From contig CM053266.1 of NCBI GenBank assembly GCA_028583415.1, positions 98,632,377 to 98,696,376 of the forward strand: DNA of 64,000 nucleotides, written 5' to 3'. This DNA is from Protea cynaroides (taxonomy: Eukaryota; Streptophyta; Magnoliopsida; Proteales; Proteaceae). The stretch's first letter is position 1. Each line of letters begins with the position of its first letter. The notes beneath the pieces are model-generated. The model saw only the letters and a list, made by a program, of their open reading frames with translations. It searched no databases and had not been told where the DNA came from. The translations under genes were made by a program, and so were the position numbers. Shown one piece after another: positions 11,590 through 22,543 of this stretch.

Positions 11590-12335
11590 CTTGTCGGACA
11601 TACCGGTCGCGGCACTGCAGAGTGTGGTGCGACCAGTATAGTCAGGAGGACAAAATCCATCCTCTAAATGGGAGGGATCGGTCGCATACCCCAAGGGGTA
11701 CCTCGACCGGTATAGCCCAAAACCATCGACCGATATACCCTAAAACCCCTTTAAAATCAGGATTTTGAGTCATTTTGACTCAAATCCATTTCCTTTCTCT
11801 CCGGTGGCTATTCCCCTCTAGCTTGGTGAGTCTCTACAGTCCAACCGGTGCTTGTAGGAGCGATTCTTCTCACTCCAGAGCACTCAACAACATCTCCAAG
11901 TAGGTTTCTTCCTCTTCTCATAAATTTTGATATCGTTACTTCATGGTTTCTCGCCCAAAACCTATGTTTTTCAAGATTTAAGAGATTTTAACCGTAGGAA
12001 CTCTTTTCCTTTAGCTTAGAAATGGTTTTGGGACCTCTATGGACAAAAGTCCCCAACTTATTTGAGGTTCCACTGTATGATTTGCTCAAAATCGAAATTT
12101 TTGATGGTTTTGACCTAGGTTTTGGCCAAAATCGAAACTTTCTGGATAGTGTTGAAATTCTTACTTATTTGCCAATTATTTGGTCTCTACTTGTTGCCAT
12201 ATGATTATATAAGTCCTCCTACCCAAATTTTGGGTGAGTTCGAGGCCTTTGCTTGAAATACAATCGTTATGCTGCTGAAATTTCAAAAAATCTCGACTAA
12301 TTCCAAGTTATTTTGTTTTATTTTGTAGTTAGACG
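11590..12335 (+). promoter_or_regulatory. Leader and 5' UTR intron of antisense gene
   Basis: On the plus strand, antisense to the host element, 11592-11750 holds ACCGGTAT-type words like those in LTR2. A CT-rich leader (~11790-11899) ends at a candidate donor CAA/GTAGGT (11900) and a T-rich acceptor TTTTGTAG (12328) lies 7 nt before the ATG at 12336, so an intron of about 430 nt is likely. I saw no convincing TATA box. Confidence 0.5.
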
Positions 12336-13538
12336 ATGCCTAGGCGTCGTAGTACTGGTAAGCACGCATATGCTCCAGGCATGAATCGACCACACCTGCC
12401 TGTCCCGCAGTATGGTGCATGGTGGTTTCGTTCAGCGGCGGCAACAACCCGTTTCCTATGGTTTAAGGAGAAAAACATCGAGTCTGGATGCCACGTGAAT
12501 CTAGAACAACTCCAATGGTTCGATGTTGAAGTTGTCTTTGATGCACTTGAGTGGTTGCCAATGATCACCTATATAGTGACTACCCAACCCAATCTAGTGA
12601 AGCACTTCTATGCCAACCTGGAGGTTGAGGGAGATCTTAATGACTTGGAGCACTACAGGGACATTCGCATTACTAGCTTTGTCAAAGGTGTCCCCATATC
12701 ATTCGACACCCATCAGCTTACTGATTTTTTGGGGATTTCCAATGATGGTGACTTGGTTTACTGCGCTCCAAAGGTGAAGGGCTACCTTACCAAGGACCTA
12801 CGCCAAGAGGTTGCAGAGCAGATCCTCAACCCAGGGGCACCCATGAAAGCTGCAAGCTTACGGTCGCTTCCTCGCGTCTATTGCTGCATTACTCAACATA
12901 ATATAGTTCCTCAAAGCAGTCACTATAGCGAGTTGTCTCAGCTTACATAGTACCTCACTTATTGTGTCTGCACTAGAGAGTGTGTCTGCTTACCCTATAT
13001 CATTATCAGGACTATGCTTCAGGCTACCACGCCCAACCTAATAGGCAACCTCCCTTATGGTCGGCTTATTACTACTCTCTTGCAATGCCTTCACGTAGAC
13101 ATGAGAGATGAAATTACGGTCGATGATACCATGTCATCAATCATTGACTGGGATGCCATCGTCAGGATAAAGGTGGACACCTTGTAGATTAGTGATGAGG
13201 AGCTAGAAGCTCGTCCTCGTCCACCTAAAAGTGTAGCAGCAGCAGCCAATGCAGCTCATGCCAAAGAGGAAGGGGATGATGATGACAAAAACATGAAGGA
13301 TGATCCCATTCCTGCACCCTAGCCCATACCAGTAGCAGGACATTCTCAGCCTCCTCCCGATACCGTGATGGGTATGTTCATAGAGATTCAAGATGCCTAG
13401 CGTGAGATGAGTCGTGACCTGGGGTGCCTTACCCGTAGCCTAAGGGTCACAGAGGAGCAGGTACACTGGCTCAGAGTCGCATATGAGCATGACTATGGAA
13501 TTCCCGACCCTATTCCTCCGATGCCCACAACCCTATGA
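12336..13538 (+). pseudogene. Antisense ORF, putative plant transposon protein
   Basis: A 400-codon frame on the strand opposite to gag-pol, between the primer-binding site and gag. Recognisable stretches are VKHFYANLEVEGD, VKGVPISFDTHQLTDFLGIS and a C-terminal half rich in Ala/Pro/acidic residues. The pattern FYANL ... VKGVPISF ... LTDFLGI resembles the family annotated as putative plant transposon protein (PF20167-like), commonly carried by plant LTR elements; function unknown. The frame is open to the TGA at 13536-13538 except for four stops, all TAG, at 12948, 13185, 13320 and 13398. No frameshift is needed, so it is recently dead or the TAGs are CAG-to-TAG changes. Confidence 0.7.
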
Positions 13539-13870
13539 TGGATCACCTTATTTTCTCTGTTAATAGTACATTTCTCTTTTGATAACAAGATAACTGTCCG
13601 GTTTGTGGACTGTACCCTGTGGTACCATTAGTTTTTCGCTTATTGAATGTTGACCCTTTATGGTCTTTCTGACTTGATAACATGATTCTCTACCTAGAAC
13701 ATGTTGTTTATAAATTCCTCTTTTAGTATAGTATATTATGCTCTTAATTAATTGGTCTCATGCATCAAACAGATGCTTATGATGTGTTTTTATTAAAGAT
13801 TTTAATTTTTCCTATCTCAGTTCATTGACTCTGTTAGGTGCATGTATGGTCTGTCGGACAAAGCCTCAGA
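13539..13870. other. No gene; 3' UTR of antisense ORF / element leader
   Basis: AT-rich, no coding or repeat signal seen. In plus orientation it would be the 3' UTR of the antisense gene; in minus orientation it is the 5' leader just downstream of the primer-binding site. Confidence 0.5.
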
Positions 13871-13882
13871 GCTCTGATACTA
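13871..13882 (-). other. Primer-binding site, initiator-Met tRNA
   Basis: The minus strand reads TAGTATCAGAGC three bases inside the 5' LTR end. The plant initiator-Met primer-binding site is TGGTATCAGAGC, so one mismatch. This fixes LTR2 as the 5' LTR and the element as minus-strand. Confidence 0.85.
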
Positions 13883-13885
13883 AGT

Positions 13886-16026
13886 TGTCACACCCCAATT
13901 CTGGCTGAACCAAAAGTATGAGTGAACAGCCACTAAACGAACGGTTCACATCAAGATCTTGATAAGACCGTGTCCACTTATACAAATCATTGCACATAAC
14001 TATAATCAGAATATAATAAACATAGCGAAAGTCTTTAATTCAGTGAACTGAGTTCTACATTGTAAATATAGTAACCAATTATTCTCCACACCAAAACATA
14101 AATAAATAACTATTACATTGTTTATAAAATCCAACTGGAACAAAATAACTAAATCAAAACATCCTAGAGGTACACGCAGTAAGGGCACTCGCATGATACG
14201 TCAAGCTCGTCCTCCCCTGCTTGCACTTCCAAGGCAGCAACACCTCCATACACTGGAGCATCCACGTAGTCCTCCACAGTCTAACCTACATCAACATCTA
14301 AAAACGTGTATACAAGGGTGAGCTCAGAACTAAGCTCAATAAAAAATTAGACAATGCAACAAGCAATATGCATGAGTAACATTCACATTTGGGTCTAGTA
14401 TACTTGCACAGTGCTATGGTAAGATTTGGCGACCATCGCACATCCATGGACGAGAGTGTGAGCACGCCCAACGGATCACACACCGTTGTCGTCCCACATC
14501 ACTCACTCTGGTATAAAGATAGAGCTAGAGTCTGGTGGGCAGGCTGCGTCTCCATCCCACCTCCTCCCCCTGATACCCTCTACCGTACCAATACCTACAC
14601 CCTATTAGCGAGGACTTGCAAGTGGGATCGTTACTAACCAATCCTATATGCCATCATAGTAGGCCATATCCCAACACAGCTCCCTACGGCATAAAGATAG
14701 GGCTCGAGTCTGGTAGCCAGCCCAGAGACCACAATGCCATGTCCTCCCCCTGATACCCTACCCACACCAAGCATGCTAAGATAGTAGCAATACGAAAAGG
14801 TGTCAATGTGGGGAATGATCCAAGACCCCAGGCCATTCCCATTTCACACACCAACGAAAACAACCACATGCCTAACACACAATCCTAGCATAGCGAGTAT
14901 GTATGAACAATATAATAACTGAAAGTAAAGATGACATGTGATTATGTACAAGCAACACTCCATATATCAGAGTAATTTATTAACAACGGTTTACTGTTAT
15001 TAATTAATTAGGGTTTGGGTCCAATTCCCCTACCTGACGTTTGATTGCTAGCTTGCTCCGCGTCACAAAGTTCAATCTCGCTATCACAAGGTCCTACACG
15101 ATGTTAGGGTTTAGTTAAAATTAGTTCCTTAGGGTTTACGTTGGTTGGAAACCAATTGGGTAAAAAACCAACCCATTCTGGACATACCGGTAGCAGGTAC
15201 CGATCGTGGCACTACGGGGATGGTGCGACCGGTATGGTCGACCGGTCCCCCCTTGGTCGGTTCCCGAGAGATACAGGTCACATGTGGTGTGACCGATATG
15301 GTCGACCGGTGTGCTCTCGTGAGACCACCAACTTGGTGCTTTGTCTCTGTCTGTTTTCCAACTTCGTCTTCAAGGGTTAACTATGCATTCTAGGCCTGAG
15401 CAATATTTTAGGATTTGTTTTATCTTCCATTCAAGTCCTACATTCTAAGAAACCTTAGTTTAGAATTCAAATCTAGGGTTTATCAACCGAATTAAGGTTT
15501 AATGGCAATTTAGGGTTTTAGATCAATACCTAGCCTTGCATGGTATTGATCAATCATCAACAACACTTAACCTGGAGAAAAGTACAGGTACTTACCGTTG
15601 GTTCGCAAACTATGGTGTTCTTTGTCCAACAGAATCTCCTCTTCTACCTTCCTCGCCTCCATTCTCCTCTTTAGATCTCCTTCTCCTCTCTAGGGTTTGT
15701 AAGAATCAATCAAAGAGGTTTAAGGAGGTTTAGAAGTCCTTATATAGACTAAATTGACTAAATTAGGTTTTAGGAAGTTTCCCTACGTTAGGAAAGTCCA
15801 TAAGGTTGAGATTTGGTAAGCGAGACCCACAGATATTCTTTTTCGGATCTGACTAGTCTGCAAGCGCAGACATATCGGTCGACCGGTATAAAAAATTATC
15901 ATCAATTTTGGTCCTATTTCATACCTGATTGTCATCCACTCGTCCGTCTAGTTCGGTTATGATTGGAAGACCTATTATGACATGAAATAGAGGCTTAAAT
16001 CAGGTTTACGGAGTGTGGGTCTTACA
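13886..16026 (-). repeat. Tekay LTR copy 2 (5' LTR of chimeric element)
   Basis: 2.14 kb, from TGTAAGACCC at 16026 to GGGGTGTGACA at 13886 on the minus strand. Cassette words are ACCGGTATG and GGTCGACC (15850-15895 and 15180-15310), unlike the TGTGGTCG words of LTR1. Minus-strand TATA (CTATATAAGGAC) at about 15745-15732; candidate donor ACG/GTAAGTACC at 15595; terminal open exon 14297-14164. Right flank is CTATA of LTR Y2. Confidence 0.9.
14164..14297 (-). other. Conserved LTR terminal exon candidate, copy 2
   Basis: Acceptor GTTTTTAG precedes 14297. The frame from 14292 runs 42 codons to the stop at 14166-14164, with TVEDYVDAPVYGGVAAL, GEDELDVSCEC and a CxCxxC end (CECPYC). One in-frame TAG sits at codon 4. 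Same phase as the other copies. Confidence 0.55.
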
Positions 16027-16120
16027 CTATACTACACTGCACATAAGGATCCTAGATGAGTCTCTAATTTTCACTAGGCTAATGGCACAACACTAATGAA
16101 TTAACAGTTTTACAAATAAG
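16027..16120 (-). repeat. Giant LTR Y2, fragment 1 (3'-side part)
   Basis: Matches 44890-44975 of LTR Y1 (shared GGATCC, GATGAGTCTCTAATT, TCACTAG, AACACTA). It is the lowest-coordinate surviving piece of Y2, cut on the left by Tekay LTR2 and on the right by solo LTR3. Confidence 0.75.
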
Positions 16121-16177
16121 TGTAAGATCCATACGTGTAAATTTTGTCATCGAAATTTCTTTTAAGGGTAGTGGAGT
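16121..16177 (+). other. Polypurine-tract segment retained outside canonical LTR start
   Basis: TGTAAGATCC, then AAATTTCTTTTAAGGGTAGTGGAGT just before the LTR start at 16178, homologous to the duplicated polypurine region at 6000-5945 (minus). It is internal-region sequence attached to a solo LTR. Confidence 0.75.
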
Positions 16178-16507
16178 TGTAAGACCTACACGCCACGAAC
16201 CCGGTCTAACCTTACGTTCTCATGTCGTGACCGGTCTTCCCATCGAGTCGGCTCAAATGAACTAACCGTATGAAGAAACCACAAAGCCAGGTGAACAAAA
16301 CAATCAAACCAGTCAAATTTAGTTTATGTGGTCAATTGTTGTGGTTTGTATGGTCGAGACCTATGGGTCGACCAGTCAATCTTTGGTCGACTATTTTGGA
16401 TTGTGTAATCGATGGATTTTGAGACTAGTGAGTCGACCGGTCAAGCCCAAAGTCGACTCCGTGTTTAGGAAACTTTCCTAATTTGGAGAGGTCTCACTCC
16501 TAATTGA

Positions 16508-16620
16508 GAAAAGACTCTATATAGAGGTTTTCTCTCTATATAGAGGATGTCCCTTTACTCTATTTTACTCTTTTGCTTATTCTCAAACCCTATAACTAAG
16601 AGAAAGAGAGGAGAAGAAGG
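16508..16620 (+). promoter_or_regulatory. LTR3 promoter and AG-rich leader
   Basis: Two CTCTATATAGAGG palindromic TATA elements (about 16512-16524 and 16531-16543), then GATGTCCC and an AGAGAAAGAGAGG leader. The arrangement matches LTR1 in reverse orientation. Confidence 0.55.
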
Positions 16621-17489
16621 AAAAGGAGGCTTGGAGAGAAAGAAAGCTCCAAGGAAGGAGAAGGGAAGTTGCAGACAAAGGAATTTTCGTATGAACTGTA
16701 ACCGACCACGGTGAGGATCAACAATAAGTACCTTGATTATGTAAAAGGATAGGTTATAATAGATTATGAATTTGAGACCATGATGCAAGGGAAGTCAGAT
16801 CTAAACCTATGTCAGATTAGATCTAATATTTATGATGATTCTAATATAAATTCATTACAAGGATTAGGGTTTAAATGGAATGATTTAAACAATGATTAAA
16901 GGCCATAGAATGATCTTAGGCTGAGTCCCAATGTCGAGCCGAAGGACCATATCGAAGTTGAGTCTGAAACATAACTTGAAGGTTGTGTGGTCGCATCATT
17001 GGTCTACCATAGAGCGACCAGTGAGTCAACCACAAACATTCAAGAAGTGTCCCAGGGTTGTGTGGTTACATCAGTGGTTGCATGATGCACAACCACATAT
17101 TCGACCACACAATGACCGGATGACATATATCAGAGAACACTGAGTCGACCAGCCAATGACTAGAAGCATATTTTGGAGACCAGACAAGGTTTTCGACTAC
17201 TGTAACTTGATGAAATCAAACCCTAATCTAAATTCATTAATGGTTTAGGTTTCCAAGTAAACCAAGATAATTTTCAAGGCTTGGAAGAGGCATAAACATC
17301 ATTTACAAGTGAGGAAACAAGACCTAAACTAATTGGATAATAATAAGCTATATTTCTTTCTATTTTCTGCAATTTGATCTAGTGTCATGCTTGTATGATT
17401 GTTTATGCATCTCACATGTCATCCAATACTTGTTATATAACTGCCCATGCATGTTTTACTATTTTTTCTATTTAATATGATGATGATGA

Positions 17490-19848
17490 CGTAAGAACCG
17501 TATTTTGAAAACCCGGTCTAACCCATGGTTCTATATGATGACAGGTCTCCCAATCATAACCGGACAGGAAGGCGAAGTCGGGTGACGAACCACTCAATTT
17601 TTCAGGTATGAGAACCTGTAAAAATGTATAAATCTCATACCGGTCTCACTATAACGGTTGCAGTCAGTGCAACCGGTATGTGCCACCGGTATGGGTATAC
17701 CGGTCTGACTATACCGGTCTGAGTCACTCCGACCGGTATGTCTAGATTCGGCTGGAGACGGACTCCAGTGGGTCCCTCACTCTGAATTGAAACTTGGAGA
17801 GTTTCCAATTGCGGAAAACCTTCCTAAGAATGGTCTCCCACTATTAATAGAGACCTTAGAACTCCTTCTGATCCTTCTCAAAACCCTAGCCGTTTGGAGA
17901 GCTGAGAAGGAGCAAAGAGGAGGAGGCCGCCCAGGAAGGAGGTTTCCGTTGGAGGAGCACGCCGCCAACCGAAAAACACTGCAGGTAGGTGCTCTATCCT
18001 CTTAGTAATATTAGGATGTCGGATCGGAGCCGCGAAGCGGCGCAGCGATCCAAAAAGCCTAGAATTTCCATTGGTTTTCTCATTCGGATCTAATCTAGGT
18101 TTGATACGACATTCTAGTCGAAATCAAAAGACCAATAGAGTATTTGAATCTTAGAATGGGTTAGGAGAAACCCTAGAAATCGAGCCAATGACCAAAGGGA
18201 AAGGGAGATCCGAGATCGGGTTCTCGGATCCAATCCGCGGAACATACCGGTTGGACGTAAGGTCTGACGGAATGGGCCTTCGGTATATACTGGAGGCACA
18301 TACCGGTCTCACATATGTGCAACCGGTATATACCGCAACCGGTATACATACCGGTGGCACATACCGGTCACACTATACTGAGACCGGTACCTGCGACCGG
18401 TATGCTTCCCGAGCCTGGTTTGCTTGGCCAAACCTGGTTCTGACCTCTGTAGCCTTAATAAATGGATTCTAACATTTGAATATGATTATGTAGGACCTGT
18501 AGACAACGTGAGTGAACCCTGTGACACAGAGCGGGATTGTTATCACGCGTCAGGTAAGGGACAAGACCCCAAACCCTAATTAATTAAAGAACAGTAAACC
18601 TTTGTGAATAAGTTTATGTTTACAATGATTGCTTAATGTCTGTGCATTTTACATGCCATGTAGTTACTTCTTTTGTTACTACTATCTGTTCATGCATTTC
18701 ATATGCTAGGATTGTTGGATGTTAGGCATGTGTATGTTTTAGTTAGTGTGTGGAATGTGAAGGGGGTGTGCCCTGGATATATCCACAGCTAACACTTTTC
18801 TTGTATCGCCTTCTACCTTAGCAAACTCAGTGCGAATAGGGTATCAGGGGGAGGACGTGGGATTGTGGTTCTTCCTGCCCACCAGACTCGAGTCATATCC
18901 CTATGTCGTAGGGAGTTGTGCTGGGGTAGGGTCATATAGCCTTTTACTTTAGCAAACTTGGTGCGAACAGGGTATCAGGGGGAGGACGTGGGATTGAGGT
19001 TCTTCCTGCCCGCCAGACTCGAGCCCTATCTCTATGTCGCAGGGAGCCGTTCTGGGGTAGGGCCATTGATACTGTATTGCCATTTAGGACTGGTTAGAAA
19101 CGGAACCCACTTGCAAGCCCTTGCCAGTAGGGGTTTAGGTACTGGTACGGTGTGGGGTATCAGGGAGAGGACGTGGGATTGTGGTTCTTCCTGCCCGCCA
19201 GACTCGAGTCCTATCTCCATACCAGAGTGAGTGATGTGGGGCAACAGCAGTAGTGTGGTAGGTGCCTGACTGTTGGGTGTGCTCACACTCTCGTGCATGG
19301 AGGTGCGGTGGCCGCCAAACCTTACCATAGCATAATTGCAAGTTATACCTGACCCAAATTGTAATGTTAACTCATGCATTTGTATGTTGCATTGGTCTTG
19401 TACTTTACTGAGCTAAGTTGTGAGCTCATCCGAATATATATATATTCTTTTTTCAGATTTGGATGCAGGGTACACAGTTGATGACTTCGTGACTGCCCTA
19501 GCATACGGTACAGTTGTTGCCATTGATACCCAGGCAATGGAGGACGAGCATGACGCATCATGCGAGTGCTCCTTTTGTGTCTTCTCTCAGTGATTGATTT
19601 ATTTTCTGTTAAAGCATTGTAATAATTATTATTTAAATTTTGTAGATGATGGAATAAGTTGAATAATTATTTTAAATTACCACATAGATCTCAGTTCATT
19701 TATTTTATTCCACTGCTATGTATTAATCTCTGATTAAGTTAGATTGCTTGGAATGATTGGTTGACACGATTATTGAGATCCTGGTGTGAGCCGTGGTTTA
19801 GAGCCGGTTCACTCACACTTCTGGTTCAGCCGAAATTGGGGTGTGACA
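17490..19848 (+). mobile_element. Tekay solo LTR 4, nested in LTR 3
   Basis: 2,359 bp from CGTAAGAACC (first T changed to C) to GGGGTGTGACA, with perfect 5-bp target duplication GATGA at 17485-17489 and 19849-19853. No internal region, so a solo LTR from LTR-LTR recombination. Cassette word is ATACCGGT (17640-17745 and 18245-18410). Candidate donor CAG/GTAGGT at 17985. An imperfect repeat beginning GGTATCAGGGGGAGGAC occurs three times (18839, 18971 and 19155), ahead of the terminal open exon. Confidence 0.95.
19457..19593 (+). other. Conserved LTR terminal exon candidate, copy 4
   Basis: Acceptor TTCTTTTTTCAG ends at 19456. From 19462 a 43-codon frame reads DAGYTVDDFVTALAYG, then QAMEDEHDASCECSFC and a TGA at 19591-19593. 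Same phase and length as copies 1 and 3. Confidence 0.6.
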
Positions 19849-20500
19849 GATGATATTAGGAATAGGCATGTGCTTATGTTTGTGATTGATACGCTGGATT
19901 GGGTGGAGTATCAGGGGGAGGACGCGGTACTGTGGTTCAACCTGACCGCCAGACTCGAGCCCTATTTCTATTCCTTTCTTCTCATTGGCATCGTCTTATC
20001 GCTATTACCTTAGCAAAACTAATACATCGTAAGGTATCAAGGGGAGGATGCAATATTGTGGTTCAACCTGACCGCTAGACTCTAGCTCTATCTTTACGAA
20101 TGTATTGAGGAATACTAGGGTAAGGCCTTGGATACATCTGGATGACATCTAAGATTGCTTAGTCACAAACCCAGTTTGCAAGCCCTCACCAATAAGGGCA
20201 TACAAACTAGTATGGGTAGGGTATCAGGGGGGCTCTGGCTGTGTGTGATCCAAGAACTCTATTCTATCTCTATTTCGTAGTGGGTGATGTAGGGCAACAG
20301 CGGTGTGTGATCTGTTGAGTATGCTCACATTCTCGTGTATGGAGGTGTGGTTGCAAACTATCATTACCATAGTACATTTGCAAACTTATACCAGATCCAA
20401 AGATATGAATTTGACTGCATACATATGTTTGTTGCATTGTTTTGTTCACTCACTGAGCGAATGGTAGAGAACTGACCTTCGCACACACCATTCTTTTTAG

Positions 20501-20637
20501 TTTATGATGTTGCAAGTGTTACCGTTGAAGATTTTATCAGTACGCCAATGTATGGACATGTGACGGCTATGGACATGCAAGCTATGAAGGACGAGCATGA
20601 CTCCTCATGCGAGTGTTTCCACCGTTGTTACGCATAG
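20501..20637 (+). other. Conserved LTR terminal exon candidate, copy 3
   Basis: Acceptor TTCTTTTTAG ends at 20500, with CTGAC about 25 nt upstream as a branch-point candidate. The 43-codon frame from 20506 contains TVEDFISTPMYGHVTAM, KDEHDSSCEC and ends CYA before TAG at 20635-20637. Confidence 0.6.
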
Positions 20638-20911
20638 TGTCTTTATTTTCGTAATTGACTTATGGGATTTGTAATAGTTTATTATATTTATGTTTTGATT
20701 TCTTGAAATAATTGGTTAAATATTTATCTACAACATTAGACACTCAGTTCATTAATAAAGACTTCCGCTATTTATTTTATTATCTCTGATTGTGATATGG
20801 AATGTGTTTGGTTTGGATTGTTGACACAGTCTTACAAGATCCTGGCGTGAACCGTTAGTTTTTATGATGATTCATTCATACTTCTGGTTTGTCCAGAATT
20901 GGGGTGTGACA

Positions 20912-20971
20912 GTAAGCTTACACAATGAAATGTATAAACGAAATAAAAGAATAAAAGAATTGAAAGAATGG
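20912..20971 (-). repeat. Giant LTR Y2, fragment 2
   Basis: Short piece with repeated AATAAAAGAAT, matching 44985-45035 of Y1. It lies between solo LTR3 and element B, showing both inserted into the same older sequence. Confidence 0.7.
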
Positions 20972-22160
20972 TGATGAACACATTTTATGTGTGAATTTAC
21001 GGTATAAAATATGCATCTCTTATTTTATTTATGATGCTTCCTGGGTATTTAATATTGTTTTTATGTTTGTAGGGTGTAGGTGAAAGAATGGAGAAATCTG
21101 AGCTTGAAAAGATCATTTTATGCATTTTTGGTGATCCTATCCAGTTAACTCACCCAGTCAACTCAGCAGCTGAGTATAGGATGAATTTTATAAGGAGAAC
21201 CACGAATTTTGTGTATAAGATCAGCCTTGCACCAAGTCAAAGAGTAACCCAATCTCATGTGAAAGATTTCATTCTCTTGAGAAAATATTTCATACTTATT
21301 TGGAACCAAATTTACGAGATTAGCATGGCATGGAAGAATGGAAAGCTCCAATCGATTATGGAAGTTTGCAAGAAGACATAATAATGTCAAAGATACGATG
21401 AGTTGGTACAAGATTTTTTCTACTCAAGAATCGTCCACATACAATGAACCTACAAGATTGGAATTTGATTACCAAAATTATCTCCACAAAATCTCTTGTA
21501 ATCCAATTGTAAAGATTGATTGTGATCTTTAGTCACTTGTATATATATGTGATGCTCAGCAATAGAAAAATCATCCAAGAATTCTATTGTAAGTTTTTTT
21601 TAGTTTTGAAAATCTATGAGAGAGTTTGAGATTCTTAATTTCTTCTTTTCAAGTTGTGTTCTTCTTGTTTAAGTTTATTTTTATTTTTATTTTTTTTTTA
21701 AGTTTTAATTTCAGATATAGAACTCTGTAGTAGAGTAGATAAAAATAGGTTGTACCCCATTACTAATTTAATTTAGGGGAGAAGGCTCCCTTTGTAATCA
21801 TTTGCACATCGCCATGGAGTGACAACAAGACGATGAACAACTACAGAGAAATCTTCCAACAGGATAAGTTTTTCTTACATTTTTTTATTTTTAATTTCGT
21901 TCACTTCATGCAATAGATCTGTGTTACTCTATGGTTAATATAGTGGTTTCGTAAATCTTCGTGCTATTAGGAATTGGTAATTATCGTTTTTGTGGCTTGA
22001 TTAATTTTTATTTAAAGTAATTGGAGTGGTTAAATCATTCAAATCCATTTGGTATGATTTGCCTTATTTGAGTTAGGATAATAGCGATTCCTCCCTGAGA
22101 TCGATCTGTTACTGCACGATACCGTGCACTTGCGGTTACATACACATTTAATTTACATCA
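20972..22160 (+). repeat. Element B 5' LTR
   Basis: 1,189 bp, TGATGAACAC...TTTACATCA. A 97-codon open frame (21088-21381) starts MEKSELEKIILCIF; its counterpart in the 3' LTR is truncated by a stop, so I do not treat it as a gene. The 3' portion has TGAGATCGA and GTGCACTTGCGGTTAC, typical of the Athila U5 region. Confidence 0.93.
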
Positions 22161-22166
22161 AGTTTT

Positions 22167-22183
22167 TGGCGCCGTTGCCGGGG
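22167..22183 (+). other. Element B primer-binding site, tRNA-Asp type
   Basis: TGGCGCCGTTGCCGGGG, complementary to the 3' end of plant tRNA-Asp, six bases after the 5' LTR. This site is characteristic of Athila and related elements. Confidence 0.88.
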
Positions 22184-22543
22184 AGGCTAGCCGTTATTTT
22201 TCCTATTTTAAATAGTTCAAAGTGATTTTAAAAAAAAAAAAATTTCATTGGTTTTCATGCATTTCTTTGCACCTCCGATCTGTTAAGTTGGAACAGTACA
22301 ATCGACAGTGCAATCCTGATCATGATGTGGTGTTAAGGGATGTTGGCTATCAAATTATCAAGAGGAATAACGACCAATAGCTTTGGCGGTAACAGTATTG
22401 TTTCTCAAGGTGATTGCGGATATGACCGGTCTCTAAGCCATTGATCGTCAAGAGGTTTGCATTGATCCCGATTCGAAAAAATCCAGCTTTTCGCGTCAAA
22501 TTTAGAAGAAAAAGAAAGAGAAAATTTTATCATTTAAAGAGGT
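22184..22543. other. Element B leader, no gene
   Basis: Untranslated leader between the primer-binding site and gag. No ORF or structure I can support; a short A-run near 22230. Confidence 0.5.

Larger units (their letters stand above)
3545..16026 (-). mobile_element. Chimeric Tekay-type (chromovirus) Ty3/gypsy element
   Basis: Minus-strand LTR retrotransposon with 5' LTR at 13886-16026, tRNA-iMet primer-binding site, gag, protease, RT, RNase H, integrase, a chromodomain-like tail and 3' LTR at 3545-5944. LTR termini are TGTAAGACC...GTGTGACA in element orientation. Three oddities indicate fusion of two elements: flanks are TTTGT (left, in copia) and CTATA (right, in LTR Y2), so there is no target-site duplication; the two LTRs carry different repeat-word cassettes; and the integrase segment is present twice, the copies meeting near 7340. 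A 3-kb region upstream of gag carries an antisense gene. All coding parts have stops or frameshifts. Confidence 0.85.
16121..20911 (+). mobile_element. Tekay solo LTR 3 with 57-bp 5' extension, holding solo LTR 4
   Basis: Plus-strand LTR ending GGGGTGTGACA at 20911, interrupted at 17490-19848 by LTR4. Without the insert it is about 2.4 kb. The canonical start TGTAAGACC is at 16178, but flanks matching as a target duplication (ATAAG at 16116-16120, GTAAG at 20912-20916, 4/5) bracket position 16121, where TGTAAGATCC begins at the upstream polypurine repeat. Cassette words are GGTCGAC and GTGGTCG (16325-16460, 16985-17160). TATA pair with GATGTCCC at 16510-16550; weak donor C/GTATG at 16689. Confidence 0.85.

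Noticed and set aside
21088..21381. 97-codon ORF in element B 5' LTR
   Set aside because: The matching 3' LTR copy has a premature stop and no known domain; likely chance in AT-rich LTR.
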